Shown: one piece after another, positions 41,328 to 49,595 of the stretch | How positions within the stretch are numbered: the first letter of the stretch is position 1 | How the letters are laid out: the number at the start of each line of letters is the position of its first letter | Assembly: GCF_002338065.1 (NCBI RefSeq) | Contig: NZ_DDHJ01000021.1 | Span: 62,001 to 126,000 of the forward strand | Direction: 5' to 3' | Length of the DNA stretch: 64,000 nucleotides | DNA from: Pseudomonas sp. UBA1879 | GTDB taxonomy: Bacteria > Pseudomonadota > Gammaproteobacteria > Pseudomonadales > Pseudomonadaceae | The notes under the pieces: model-generated | Told to the model about the DNA's origin: nothing | Databases searched by the model: none | Seen by the model: the letters and a program-made list of their open reading frames with translations, nothing else | Made by a program: the position numbers and the translations under genes

Positions 41328-41750
41328 ATGCAGGAATTTCTGAGGGCATGTGACGCAGTCGTCGAGGACGCGAACACGAAGAATCTTGCCACGCTGATGA
41401 GCTTGCCTCCGGTGAGCCTGCTCCAGCGCGCGAACGCAAATTACGACGGCGCCTGGTTCAACGTGAAGCATTTGTACGCATTGCTGCTCCATACCGAAGA
41501 CATGCGGCCCCTTCACGCGCTTGCGGGTGAGTTTGGCTATGTGGTCGTTAAGACCGATGCGCCGGTTGCGATCGATATCCATCAGGCCCTGGGCCGTGCC
41601 GCGCTTGAGTTCGCCGAAGTAACGGTGGAGACGCATAGCGCAATGGCTGACGGCCGCGTTGACCAAGTTGAGCGCGCGCGAATTCTTCGCGAAATCGACC
41701 ACGCCGAACGGGCGCTGGCGCAACTGAAAGCATCCGTGAAGGTGGCCTGA
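41328..41750 (+). CDS. CII-like phage regulatory protein
   Basis: A 140-residue protein resembling the phage regulatory CII family (CP76 type): MQEFLRACDAVVEDANTK, MSLPPVSLLQRANANYDGAW, HLYALLLHTEDMRPLHALAGEFGYVV. These proteins promote lysogeny by activating transcription. GAGG lies 8 nt before ATG 41328, so the longer reading from 41277 is not used. Second gene after PR, as cII is in lambda. Confidence 0.75.
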   Translation: MQEFLRACDAVVEDANTKNLATLMSLPPVSLLQRANANYDGAWFNVKHLYALLLHTEDMRPLHALAGEFGYVVVKTDAPVAIDIHQALGRAALEFAEVTVETHSAMADGRVDQVERARILREIDHAERALAQLKASVKVA

Positions 41751-42161
41751 ATGAACCGGGAAGAATTTTATCGGCTAGCCCTTTCAACTGGATGGCTCCA
41801 TAACCCTGACATGTGCGGCGGCATTTCCGAGGGCGACAGGGAAATCGCAGTAAAAGCCATCGCAGGTCGGGCCACGGGTACCCCTGCAGAAGCGGCCGCT
41901 CAGATCTTGTCTGGGATAGCCGCTTTAGATGCTGGCCCGAACAAGCCAGTAGTAGTGCGTTGGCCGAAAGGTTTCGACGAGCACGACTCTCTCATCAAGC
42001 GCTCGGAATGGCACGCTTCAGAGGCTCGCAGGTTGATGGAAAACCATCGGTTTTTTGCAGACCGATTCAAGGGCCTCGGCGGGTTTCTGTCGGATCAAGG
42101 TCCAGCCCCGTTATCCGAAAGTACACCGCATCAACCCGATACGAATGCGCCGGACGCCTGA
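41751..42161 (+). CDS. Phage hypothetical protein
   Basis: A 136-residue protein. N-terminal FYRLALSTGWLHNPDMCGGI, a helical middle and a Pro/Ser/Thr-rich tail (PAPLSESTPHQPDTNAPDA). It begins directly after the stop of the CII-like gene, so it is co-translated with it. Family not recognised. Confidence 0.65.
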   Translation: MNREEFYRLALSTGWLHNPDMCGGISEGDREIAVKAIAGRATGTPAEAAAQILSGIAALDAGPNKPVVVRWPKGFDEHDSLIKRSEWHASEARRLMENHRFFADRFKGLGGFLSDQGPAPLSESTPHQPDTNAPDA

Positions 42162-42174
42162 ATCGCGGACACAA

Positions 42175-42200
42175 AAAAGCCGGGCTGCAACCCGGCTCTT
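42175..42200 (+). terminator. Hairpin between early genes
   Basis: AGCCGGG-CTGCAA-CCCGGCT followed by CTTTC, with an A-run before it. A moderate terminator before the Rha gene; would need antitermination or readthrough for the replication genes. Confidence 0.65.
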
Positions 42201-42224
42201 TCAACAACACATGTGAGGCCGATT

Positions 42225-42962
42225 ATGCACACAGCCACCAACCAGAGCAATAGCCCGCCAAGCGCGTCAGGTTTTCCGATCTATCAAAACCTGACGCATC
42301 AGGTGATGTCGTCGCGCGAGATCGCCGAGCTGACTGGCAAGCGTCACGACAACGTCAAGCGCACCATCGATACGTTGGTCAGCGACCGGGTGATCAGTTC
42401 TCCTCAGATTGAGGAATACCCCGCCAGCGTTGGCCGTCCAGGGAAACACTACCTGATCGGCAAGCGTGACAGCTTCGTTGTCGTCGCCCAACTCAGTCCC
42501 GAATTCACCGCGCGCTTGGTTGACCGCTGGCAGGAACTGGAAGAGCAGGCTGCCCCGCGCATCCCCGCGAACTACGCCGAGGCCCTGCAGCTCGCCGCCG
42601 ATCAGGCCCGTGAGAATACCCGCCTGCTGGGCGTGATCGAGCTTCAGGCGCCGAAGGTCGCAGCCATCAAACGTTTGGCCGCTGCCGAAGGCGCTATCTG
42701 TATTACCGATGCCGCCAAACAGCTTGGAATGCCTCCGTCGAAGCTCTTTGACTGGATGCTGGAGAACCGCTGGATATACCGCCGTGGCGGCTCTACCCTG
42801 TGGATTGCCCGTGAACCGCGCATCCGCTCCGGTTACCTCAAACACAAAGTGACTGCACTCAAGCCAGACATCGAAACCGGTATTGAGCGCGCAGCATTTC
42901 AGCCGCTTGTCACGCCGAAGGGCTTGATCCGCCTGGCTGAGCTTCTACAGGAGGGCAAGTAA
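42225..42962 (+). CDS. Rha-type regulator with KilA-C domain
   Basis: A 245-residue phage regulator. Residues about 15-105 are Rha-like (MSSREIAELTGKRHDNVKRT, GRPGKHYLIGKRDSFVVVAQ). Residues about 130-240 are the KilAC/antirepressor C-terminal domain (CITDAAKQLGMPPSKLFDWM, WIYRRGGSTLWIA). Such proteins modulate the lysis-lysogeny decision or act on host functions. GAGG lies 8 nt before ATG 42225. Overlaps the next start by 1 bp. Confidence 0.9.
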   Translation: MHTATNQSNSPPSASGFPIYQNLTHQVMSSREIAELTGKRHDNVKRTIDTLVSDRVISSPQIEEYPASVGRPGKHYLIGKRDSFVVVAQLSPEFTARLVDRWQELEEQAAPRIPANYAEALQLAADQARENTRLLGVIELQAPKVAAIKRLAAAEGAICITDAAKQLGMPPSKLFDWMLENRWIYRRGGSTLWIAREPRIRSGYLKHKVTALKPDIETGIERAAFQPLVTPKGLIRLAELLQEGK

Positions 42963-43702
42963 TGGCCCGTATCCGCTCAATAAAACCCGAGTTCTGGACC
43001 AGTGAGCAGGTAATGGAGTGCAGTCCGCTTGCTCGCCTGCTGTTCATCGGTATCTGGAATTTCTGTGACGACGCCGGCAATCACCCGCTGTCGCCAAAAA
43101 CTCTGAAAGCACTGGTGTTTCCAGGTGACGACGTCACATCCACTCAGGTAGCCGGACTGGTCGACGAACTGGAGTCGAATGGTCTGCTATCAATCTACGC
43201 CCATTCGGCGAAGCTCTATCTACACGTCAACGGCTGGCATCACCAGAAGATCGACAAGCCCACAATCAAGCACCCTGCTTTCACTGCACCGATCACCGAT
43301 GAGTCGTCGAATGCTCCGCGACAACTCGACGAGCAGTCGTCGAACAGTAGCGGAGGCCTCCCCCCCGGAGTGGAAGGGGAAGGGAAGGGAGAATCTACAC
43401 ACTCTGCGCGCGGACCATTTGCGATGTCGCTCGACTGGGCCCCCGACGCTGATTTGGTGAAGGCCTACGCAACCCGAGCGGGGTTATGCGTCACCCTGTT
43501 CACCCGAGAGGCGATCGCCGGTTTCGTGTTGCATCACGAAGCGAAGGGGCTCGCTCAAACCGAGAAGCAGTGGATCGCTGCCTTGGTCGGCTGGGTAAAG
43601 CGAGACAAGGCGAACGGCGCCCGGGTGGTTCCGTTTCCCCCGCGCGGGGGTGGACCTGATTTTGACGACACCAGCTGGGCCCACGATCTGGGAGCGCTTT
43701 GA
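42962..43702 (+). CDS. Phage replication initiator with DnaT-like domain
   Basis: A 246-residue protein in the place of lambda O. Residues 1-100 are a winged-helix region seen in phage replication proteins (ARIRSIKPEFWTSEQVMECS, LLFIGIWNFCDDAGN). A flexible Ser/Gly/Pro linker follows, then residues about 153-215 are a DnaT-like single-strand DNA-binding domain (WAPDADLVKAYATRAG, IAGFVLHHEAKG, TEKQWIAALVGWVKRD). Probably binds the origin and recruits helicase with the next protein. Confidence 0.87.
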   Translation: MARIRSIKPEFWTSEQVMECSPLARLLFIGIWNFCDDAGNHPLSPKTLKALVFPGDDVTSTQVAGLVDELESNGLLSIYAHSAKLYLHVNGWHHQKIDKPTIKHPAFTAPITDESSNAPRQLDEQSSNSSGGLPPGVEGEGKGESTHSARGPFAMSLDWAPDADLVKAYATRAGLCVTLFTREAIAGFVLHHEAKGLAQTEKQWIAALVGWVKRDKANGARVVPFPPRGGGPDFDDTSWAHDLGAL

Positions 43703-44469
43703 TGAGCGTTGCGAAGAAGCCCCCGGTCAAACACGTCACCTCGATCATGTCGGTCATGGGCAACCTGCCGCCTGTGATCCCCGCCGTGCCAACCGAACTG
43801 CCGCCGGGCACCGCGGAAGTTGTGAACACGCTGTTTCGCGAGTTGCAGGCGATCTTCCCGGCGTGGAAGCAAGCTTGGCCCGATGCCGCAACGCTGGCCT
43901 CTGCGAAGCGGAGTTGGATCAAGGCGTTCATGGCCGAGGGCATCACCCAGCTTGAACAGATCCGTTACGGCATCCAGAACTGCCGCAGGCTCGGCGGCGA
44001 CTTCGCCCCCAGTGTCGGCAAGTTCATCAAGTGGTGCCAGCCCACGCCGGAGATGCTGGGCATCCCCTCCCATGACGTCGCGTTCCGCGAAGCATTGGAG
44101 AACTCACACCCGAGCCGCTCGGCTTCACGGATCTGGTCCCACCCTGCCGTTCGGCACGCGGCGCTGCAATGCGAGCTGCATAACTTGGCGGACCTAGCGT
44201 CAGCAAATGCCAGCGAGATTTTCGACCGTGCCTACGACATCACCATTCGAATGCTGGTGCAGGGGCAACCGCTTGACGAGGTCGCCGTGGGCATCGGGCA
44301 CGACAGCCAGAAAAGTGAAATGGAGCTCGCAGTTGAGGAAGGAGAGCGCTTCATCCACGCGACCATGCGCCGTCAGGGTGTTCCACCAGACGGGCAGGCG
44401 GCGCGTGCCCAGTTGCTGGCGAAGATGAAGCTCAAGCGCGGGTGCCGTGCTGAACCGGGGAGGACATGA
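43702..44469 (+). CDS. Replication protein P-like helicase loader
   Basis: A 255-residue protein of the lambda P family: VVNTLFRELQAIFPAWKQAW, SWIKAFMAEGITQLEQIRYG, and CRRLGGDFAPSVGKFIKWCQ are typical. P proteins bring host DnaB helicase to the phage origin. ATG 43702 overlaps the upstream stop (TGATG), so the pair is coupled. Confidence 0.88.
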   Translation: MSVAKKPPVKHVTSIMSVMGNLPPVIPAVPTELPPGTAEVVNTLFRELQAIFPAWKQAWPDAATLASAKRSWIKAFMAEGITQLEQIRYGIQNCRRLGGDFAPSVGKFIKWCQPTPEMLGIPSHDVAFREALENSHPSRSASRIWSHPAVRHAALQCELHNLADLASANASEIFDRAYDITIRMLVQGQPLDEVAVGIGHDSQKSEMELAVEEGERFIHATMRRQGVPPDGQAARAQLLAKMKLKRGCRAEPGRT

Positions 44470-44470
44470 A

Positions 44471-44839
44471 TTGAAAGATTTCATCGAGGTTACGACTGAC
44501 GCATTGACCGGTCCCGCGCTGGATTGGGCTGTCGCTCGCGCGGCGGGAATAAGCGTTGAGCTTGCAGCACCGCAGTACGGCGCACCATGGCGGCCTTTCT
44601 TGCCCGATACCGGGGCTCGCTTCGCTCCGACCGTCAATTGGGAACAGACCGGGCCTCTACTGGAAGCGCACAAGATCGGTAGCGGTCCAGTCGGCAACGG
44701 TTGGGTCGCGTACCCGCGCCGGAGTAATGCGCCTACCGACTTGCTTCATGCCCCTTCGGCGCTTGTCGCGATCTGCCGCGCCGTTGTAGCTGACAAGCTG
44801 GGCCTCGTCGTCGGTATCCCTGCGGAGTTGGCCCAATGA
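44471..44839 (+). CDS. DUF2591 (NinX-like) protein
   Basis: A 122-residue protein with DUF2591 features: LKDFIEVTTDALTGPALDWA at the N-terminus, a variable middle and NWEQTGPLLEAHKIG. GGGGAGG lies 7 nt before TTG 44471, the start chosen because it puts LKDFIEV first as in the family; GTG 44447 is the alternative. Function unknown; typical of nin-like regions. Confidence 0.83.
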   Translation: MKDFIEVTTDALTGPALDWAVARAAGISVELAAPQYGAPWRPFLPDTGARFAPTVNWEQTGPLLEAHKIGSGPVGNGWVAYPRRSNAPTDLLHAPSALVAICRAVVADKLGLVVGIPAELAQ

Positions 44840-44943
44840 TCACCTTCCTCGTCGCCGCGCTGCATTGCACGTTCGCACTGCTGGAGAACGCATACACCCA
44901 TCAGGTGCCGCCGGCTGAATACCAATTCGGAGGTGTCCTGTGA
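44836..44943 (+). CDS. 35-residue small protein
   Basis: MITFLVAALHCTFALLENAY and a short tail. The ATG overlaps the DUF2591 stop (ATGA), and its stop overlaps the GTG of the DUF1364 gene. It has one hydrophobic N-terminal stretch. Could be a real coupling peptide or only a translational link; family not recognised. Confidence 0.45.
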   Translation: MITFLVAALHCTFALLENAYTHQVPPAEYQFGGVL

Positions 44944-45242
44944 GGCAAACCAAGTTGACCAAGGCCGCACGCGGCCGAGATTGTCAGGTTCGGGTACCGG
45001 GTGTGTGCAATGGCGATCCGGAGACTACCGTCCTTGCACATTTCCGCCTGAGCGGCACACGTTGTGGCGCTGGACTGAAGCCTCACGACTTACAGGCCGC
45101 CTGGGCTTGTTCGGCTTGTCATGACGCCGTTGATGCGCGCAGCAAGACTGAGTTCAGCCGCGACGAATTGCGCGTCATGCACATGGAAGGCGTGGTGAGG
45201 ACCATCGACATCCTGATCAGCGAAGGGAAGGTGGCAGCGTGA
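44940..45242 (+). CDS. DUF1364 nuclease-like protein
   Basis: A 100-residue protein (GTG start with GGAGG 6 nt upstream) with the DUF1364 pattern: CQVRVPGVCNGDPETTVLAHF, GAGLKPHDLQAAWACSACHD, VDARSKTEFSRDELR. Cys/His placement resembles an HNH-type metal site. These proteins occur in nin-like regions of lambdoid phages and probably act on DNA. Confidence 0.85.
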   Translation: MRQTKLTKAARGRDCQVRVPGVCNGDPETTVLAHFRLSGTRCGAGLKPHDLQAAWACSACHDAVDARSKTEFSRDELRVMHMEGVVRTIDILISEGKVAA

Positions 45243-45670
45243 TCGGGGTCAAGCTCAAAGCCTTCAAACCCAAGAAGGCCCGCGCCCCGCGAGTGGATCG
45301 CGAAGGGTTGGAGCAAGCTGCACTGATGCGGGAGCTGGCGTTGTCCCTGCCGAACATTTTCGACCTGATCTACCACGTCCCGAACGGTGGGCAGCGTCAC
45401 AAGGCCGTGGCTGCGAAGCTGAAAGAACAGGGCGTCAAGGCGGGGGTGCCTGATCTGGTGTTACCGATGGCCCGTGGCGGGTATTTCGGCCTGTACCTGG
45501 AATTCAAGGCCACTCCGCCAAACGACGCCCCGGTTTCATCCAGCCAGTACGCGTGTATCCGCCGCCTGAACGAGCAGGGCTATCTCGCCATCGTGTGCCG
45601 GGGCCACTTCGACGCCATGGAAAGCATCCGGGCGTATCTCAAACTTCCTGTGACCGTGGTGGCTGCATGA
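45239..45670 (+). CDS. VRR-NUC domain nuclease
   Basis: A 143-residue nuclease of the VRR-NUC (PD-(D/E)XK-like) group: LEQAALMRELALSLPNIFDL, YHVPNGGQRH, GVPDLVLPMARGGYFGLYLEFKA holds the catalytic D..ExK. Such phage enzymes act as Holliday junction resolvases. GTG start overlaps the DUF1364 stop, and its stop overlaps the recombinase start. Confidence 0.87.
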   Translation: MIGVKLKAFKPKKARAPRVDREGLEQAALMRELALSLPNIFDLIYHVPNGGQRHKAVAAKLKEQGVKAGVPDLVLPMARGGYFGLYLEFKATPPNDAPVSSSQYACIRRLNEQGYLAIVCRGHFDAMESIRAYLKLPVTVVAA

Positions 45671-46947
45671 GCAAGACCCTGACCGTCAATCTGTCCGACG
45701 CCGAGATTCGTCGCCACGTCGATAATCCTGGTGTCCGTGATTTGCGTGATGCCCGGCAGCCCGCGTTCCGCTTCCGCTTCAAGCAGGACCGGAACCGTGG
45801 CTCCTGGTATCTGGTGGTGGGCAGCAAATGGAACAAGATCGCTAATTTCCCGGATCTCAACACCAAGGCGATTCTGGCGGTGCTGCCGGACGTGCGAGCC
45901 CGCTTCGCGGGGACGCCTGACGCTTCTGCTGCGGTAGGCACCTGGCAGACCGTGGGCGAGCTGCTGGCGTGGTTCGATGACCGCATGGGCCGCGACCGCA
46001 ACTTGTCGGCCAAGCGCAAGTCGACCGCGCGTTCGGCGATGAGCAAGCACCTACGGCCGCGCTTGAGCGATCTGCCGCTGGCATCAGTAACGAAATCGGA
46101 GATCGACCAGCGCCTGATGTGGCCATTGCAGGCTGAGCTTTCGCTGGAGTACCTGCGGCTGATCTTCCGCCTGTTGGTGCTGGCCTTCAAACAGGCTGCC
46201 CGGCTCGGGCACATCACCACCAACCCGATGAACGCCATCCGTTTCGGTGACTTCTCGAAGACGAAGATCAAGCCCAAGGCGGCCCGGTTGCGTGATGTGC
46301 AGGTCGAGGGCGTGCTGGCGAACCTTGGCGAACGCTTCGCCGCAGCGCCCGGTGACGCCATGCTGGCCCTGATGATGCTCTGCCACGGCACCCGTGTGGG
46401 CGAAACCCGGCCGGCATCGTGGCGCGACCTCAGTCTTGATGACCGGCAGTGGTTCATCCCAGCCAGCCACACGAAGACACGTGCCGAACTGACCCTGCCG
46501 CTGACTGATCAGGTCTGTGCGTTGCTCAAGCGTTATCACGCCATCCAGCGCGCCCTGGGCTACGAGGGTGTCTACCTATTCCCCGGTCGGACCGGTAAGC
46601 CGCTCGGCGAGAGCCAGGCCTGCGCCGTGTTCACCCGGCTGGGGCGCGGCGAGTGGACCAGTCATGACCTGCGCAAAGTTGCCCGTACGGCCTGGGTGGA
46701 TCTGGGCGTCGACTTCCTGATCGGCGAACTGCTGATCAACCACACCATGGGCCAAAACGTTAAGACCTACATCCATTCTTGGGTTGAGGCGGGCAAGCGT
46801 GACGCGTTGGAGAAGTGGCACGCATGGCTTGACGCGCGCGGTTTCGCAGCCATCCACACCATTGCCGAGCCATTACGCGAAGTTTCGCTTAATCCAGTAC
46901 AGACCACGAGTGGCGTGGCTTCCAGCCATTTCCCGGACAAACCATAG
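45667..46947 (+). CDS. Second tyrosine recombinase, in the replication region
   Basis: A 426-residue tyrosine recombinase. N-terminal DUF4102-like/arm region, core-binding domain about 130-230, catalytic domain with the Arg motif in HGTRVGETRPASWRDL, SHDLRKVARTAW (H-x-x-R) and the Tyr in NVKTYIHSW. It is coupled to the VRR-NUC gene and far from attL, so it is unlikely to be the main integrase; roles in recombination of replicating phage DNA or dimer resolution are possible. Confidence 0.9.
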   Translation: MSKTLTVNLSDAEIRRHVDNPGVRDLRDARQPAFRFRFKQDRNRGSWYLVVGSKWNKIANFPDLNTKAILAVLPDVRARFAGTPDASAAVGTWQTVGELLAWFDDRMGRDRNLSAKRKSTARSAMSKHLRPRLSDLPLASVTKSEIDQRLMWPLQAELSLEYLRLIFRLLVLAFKQAARLGHITTNPMNAIRFGDFSKTKIKPKAARLRDVQVEGVLANLGERFAAAPGDAMLALMMLCHGTRVGETRPASWRDLSLDDRQWFIPASHTKTRAELTLPLTDQVCALLKRYHAIQRALGYEGVYLFPGRTGKPLGESQACAVFTRLGRGEWTSHDLRKVARTAWVDLGVDFLIGELLINHTMGQNVKTYIHSWVEAGKRDALEKWHAWLDARGFAAIHTIAEPLREVSLNPVQTTSGVASSHFPDKP

Positions 46948-46960
46948 GCGAGGTTTCAAA

Positions 46961-47173
46961 ATGATGATCATGGTCGATCCGCGCCGACACATCGCGGTCC
47001 ATCCGGGGGATATCAGTGCGATGAGGATCGCTCGGGAGTTGGGAAGCCAGGGTGAGTGCTTGGTCATCCATCTTGCCAACGGGCACGAGCTCAAGGTCTG
47101 GGAGTACTTCGACAACAAGTCTCGGCTGGACCTGCGCGCTGTGCATGAGCGACTGATGGAGGCCTGCAAGTGA
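46961..47173 (+). CDS. CsrA-like small protein, phage
   Basis: A 70-residue protein: MMIMVDPRRHIAVHPGDISA, MRIARELGSQGECLVIHLAN and a helical tail. GAGG lies 7 nt before the ATG. The pattern of short beta strands recalls small nucleic-acid-binding proteins, but the CsrA identity is only a loose resemblance and I do not assert it. Coupled to the next gene by overlap. Confidence 0.55.
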   Translation: MMIMVDPRRHIAVHPGDISAMRIARELGSQGECLVIHLANGHELKVWEYFDNKSRLDLRAVHERLMEACK

Positions 47174-47484
47174 AAAAGAACCACGGCCCATCGTTCCGGC
47201 GCGAGCTGAAGCCGCTGATGGTGTGCGGCACCTGTCGCGGCGCCACGGTCACGCCTGGCGTCTTCCACCAGATCGATTGCTTTAAATGCAACGCTTCCGG
47301 CTGGGTCTGCGCCGAGACAGGGGAAGCGCTCCCAGTTGAGGTCATGGTTCAGCAACTCAGCATGCGACTGCGCAATGTCACTGCTGAGCTGTCACGGTCG
47401 CGCCTATCCATCGGCGGCGCCCATGAACAATACGAACAGAACAATCGTCTGGGCCCAGGCGGCAGCAATTACACAGGGGACTGA
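47170..47484 (+). CDS. Zinc-ribbon phage protein
   Basis: A 104-residue protein (GTG start overlapping the upstream stop). Two CxxC-type pairs, VCGTCRG and DCFKCNASGWVC, suggest a zinc ribbon like that of DnaJ-type or phage late regulators; residues 55-90 are helical. It lies just before antiterminator Q and may assist late gene expression. Exact family not recognised. Confidence 0.68.
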   Translation: MKKNHGPSFRRELKPLMVCGTCRGATVTPGVFHQIDCFKCNASGWVCAETGEALPVEVMVQQLSMRLRNVTAELSRSRLSIGGAHEQYEQNNRLGPGGSNYTGD

Positions 47485-47486
47485 GC

Positions 47487-47870
47487 ATGAACACACGTAA
47501 ACCGTTACATCGCCCGCTGGGCGACACTGAGTACATGCTCGAGCAGTGGGGCTGGTGGCGCATGGATGGAATGGGCGTTCCCGGCTATCTGTCGCCCGCT
47601 CTCGCAATCATGAGGGACGTGACCCCATCCGCGACAAAGTCGTATGTCATCACTGACGAGCTTGCCGGCGTTGTGGATGGTGCCGTTGCCAGACTTTGCC
47701 GCCGTGATGCCCAGATGGGCGATATGATCTGGCTGTACTACGGCGCGAAGTGGCCTGCGGTGCGCGTGGGTCGCCAGTATGGCGTCAGCGAGATGAAGGC
47801 GCGGGAGCTGATCAAGGCCGGAGTGGCTTGGATCGATTGCGCCTTGGAAACACTCAAGGCGGCAGCGTAA
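47487..47870 (+). CDS. Phage late antiterminator Q
   Basis: A 127-residue protein of the phage antitermination protein Q type: LGDTEYMLEQWGWWRMDG, then ITDELAGVVDGAVARLCRRD, and a C-terminal helix-turn-helix-like VGRQYGVSEMKARELIKAGV. It would modify RNA polymerase paused at the promoter at 47878-47906 to read through the terminator at 47946-47973 into the lysis and structural genes. Confidence 0.85.
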   Translation: MNTRKPLHRPLGDTEYMLEQWGWWRMDGMGVPGYLSPALAIMRDVTPSATKSYVITDELAGVVDGAVARLCRRDAQMGDMIWLYYGAKWPAVRVGRQYGVSEMKARELIKAGVAWIDCALETLKAAA

Positions 47871-47877
47871 AAAACAG

Positions 47878-47906
47878 TTGTCCATATGGAATAGCTCTGT
47901 TTTCAT
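47878..47906 (+). promoter_or_regulatory. Probable late promoter (PR')
   Basis: TTGTCC (47878-47883), 17-nt spacer, TTTCAT (47901-47906), starting 8 bp after the Q stop and followed by a strong terminator, the layout of Q-dependent late promoters. Confidence 0.55.
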
Positions 47907-47945
47907 GCCACGGTGTTCAGCTGATTCAGCGCGACACCCCTATTC

Positions 47946-47973
47946 AAAGCCCCGCTACCGTGCGGGGCTTTTG
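47946..47973 (+). terminator. Terminator tR'-like
   Basis: AAAGCCCCGC-TACC-GTGCGGGGCTTTTG: 8-bp GC stem plus T-run, about 35 nt after the presumed late transcription start. Confidence 0.85.
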
Positions 47974-48051
47974 TATCTGGCGAGGTCAATGCTCTGATGA
48001 TCTAACAGCGAGCCGATGTGTCGTACTCCATTGCTGGGCGCCGACCTGCGC

Positions 48052-48276
48052 TTATGTTTGAAACCATTCCACGTCTGTAATCCCAAATCGCTCAGCTTGA
48101 GGCTTGCTCAATTTGGTAGCGGGGTCGGAGCGGTATTTGGGCAACTGGCCAAATCCGGCGTCGACTGAAGCCCAATGCCAGGCCTCGGCATTGTCCATTT
48201 TCGCGGCTCGGATGTAGAAAGTTTTGTAGGCACCGTCGAGTAGGTAGTTGATTCGGTAATGATGTTCCTGTGCCAT
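48052..48276 (-). CDS. DUF6555-like phage protein
   Basis: A 74-residue protein (YRINYLLDGAYKTFYIRAAK, MDNAEAWHWASVDAGFGQLP) similar to a Pseudomonas family I believe is DUF6555. AAGGAG lies before the ATG. Minus strand, so outside the Q-driven late transcript. Function unknown. Confidence 0.65.
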   Translation of the reverse strand: MAQEHHYRINYLLDGAYKTFYIRAAKMDNAEAWHWASVDAGFGQLPKYRSDPATKLSKPQAERFGITDVEWFQT

Positions 48277-48433
48277 TTGCAGAGCTCCTTGGCGTGGTGG
48301 TCACTCCAGATCAAGGATTATTCTTCAGGAAAAAAATTCCGTCGGAATTACAGGAGGCTGCGCGCGCCTATTCAAGCGCGTGGCGGTCTATTGACGGTTC
48401 GATACAGACGGATGCTTTCAGCCGACAAGCAGG

Positions 48434-48715
48434 TCATGAATTGTCGGCTTCGAACTCGACTGCGGCACCCATCTGACGCATTTGTTCGTACAAAGCATCG
48501 AGCTGATCGTCGGCCAGCGTGAGTCGAGCGGCGATGAAGAACAGCATCTGCGCGCTGAGTTCACGAGGGCTGGCCCCGCCGGTGTACTTGCGCCATTGAC
48601 GACCATCAGACAAACCAGCGATCGCAGCCATCTCATTACCGGTTTTGTTCAGCTTTCCCTTAAGCGCTTCCAGGTCGGACGTTGATGGTGGGGTGTAGTG
48701 CTTGATTATTTTCAT
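48434..48715 (-). CDS. XRE-like regulator
   Basis: A 93-residue protein with a helix-turn-helix-like middle (LNKTGNEMAAIAGLSDGRQW, RKYTGG) and a helical C-terminus (AARLTLADDQLDALYEQM). Common in Pseudomonas prophages as a putative XRE regulator. Minus strand. Confidence 0.7.
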   Translation of the reverse strand: MKIIKHYTPPSTSDLEALKGKLNKTGNEMAAIAGLSDGRQWRKYTGGASPRELSAQMLFFIAARLTLADDQLDALYEQMRQMGAAVEFEADNS

Positions 48716-48729
48716 GTCGGCCTTATGAG

Positions 48730-48752
48730 AAACCCCGCTTTCGCGGGGTTCT
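48730..48752. terminator. Bidirectional terminator
   Basis: AACCCCGC-TTTC-GCGGGGTT; 8-bp stem between two minus-strand genes. T content follows on both sides only weakly. Confidence 0.7.
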
Positions 48753-48756
48753 AGAA

Positions 48757-48975
48757 TCAGGAGAGGTATTTGGTGAGGGCTACCGTGGCCGCGGCTACCG
48801 CGCCCACTAGCCCCGAGGCCATCGCCAGTGGATACCAGAGCGCTTCGCGACTCAGCTTGTGCGCTTCGTTGCGCAGCTTGGAGGTCTCCGCGTTCAGCTT
48901 GCTGGTTTCTGCCATCAGCTTTGCGATCTCGGAGTGAATCTTTTCGAGTTCGGCGGTTGTCATTTCGATGCTCAT
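48757..48975 (-). CDS. Small coiled-coil membrane protein
   Basis: A 72-residue protein. Heptad repeats with LMAETSKLNAETSKLRNEAH form a coiled coil, followed by one membrane helix (YPLAMASGLVGAVAAATVAL). GGGGAAG lies before ATG 48975, deciding it over 49059. Possibly an inner-membrane phage protein; family not recognised. Confidence 0.65.
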   Translation of the reverse strand: MSIEMTTAELEKIHSEIAKLMAETSKLNAETSKLRNEAHKLSREALWYPLAMASGLVGAVAAATVALTKYLS

Positions 48976-49268
48976 TCGTGCTTCCCCTTGGGGCTGTCGG
49001 GCCGGGCGATATGCGCTTCCCATGTGCTGAATAATAGGCCCATTGGGCCTAATGGTCAAGGCTTTTAATAGAGCATTGTTGCTGAGGTGACCATAGCTGG
49101 GGTGGCCCTTCGGGGAAGGCCCGGACGCGGTATCGCCGGTCAGTCACGCGTACGACCAGAACACCGGCAGCTAATGCGCCCCGCTCCAAGACTTTCGGGA
49201 CGGCATCAGCCGACTCGCCGCCGCAAGCGGCTTTTGAATTTCCTTGAGACCCGATGCTTCCTGTGGTC

Positions 49269-49595
49269 TCAGATGTCCAGCAAGTCAGCGGCAATGCCCA
49301 ACGCCGCTGCGATCTTGTCGCGAGTGGCTTTTCTGGGGTTCGCTGCCTGTTCCTGCTGGGCGTAGGCGGATTGGGTGATGCCGATGCGTTCTGCCACTTG
49401 CGCCTGGGATAATCCCAAGTGCTTGCGCCAAGCCGCAGCAGCGGAGAGGTCTTCCTTCACCATGTAGCCCACTACCTCGTTCGGGACCAAGTCCTCTTGG
49501 GGATGGTCCTTTATGTACTGGGCGTACGGGATGACCACAAAGGCCGGCGCTCCGTCCGGCCCATTGATGATTTGCACGTTAGTAGGTGTGTTCAT
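49269..49595 (-). CDS. higA: HigA-type antitoxin, XRE helix-turn-helix
   Basis: A 108-residue antitoxin: N-terminal toxin-facing part (FVVIPYAQYIKDHPQEDL) and a C-terminal XRE helix-turn-helix (LGLSQAQVAERIGITQSAYA). It lies downstream of its toxin with a 17-bp overlap, the reverse order typical of HigBA-like modules. Confidence 0.88.
   Translation of the reverse strand: MNTPTNVQIINGPDGAPAFVVIPYAQYIKDHPQEDLVPNEVVGYMVKEDLSAAAAWRKHLGLSQAQVAERIGITQSAYAQQEQAANPRKATRDKIAAALGIAADLLDI

Noticed and set aside
46961..47173. Firm CsrA/RsmA identification of the 70-residue protein
   Set aside because: The strand pattern is only loosely similar and the conserved CsrA N-terminal MLILTRR and GxExI motifs are absent.
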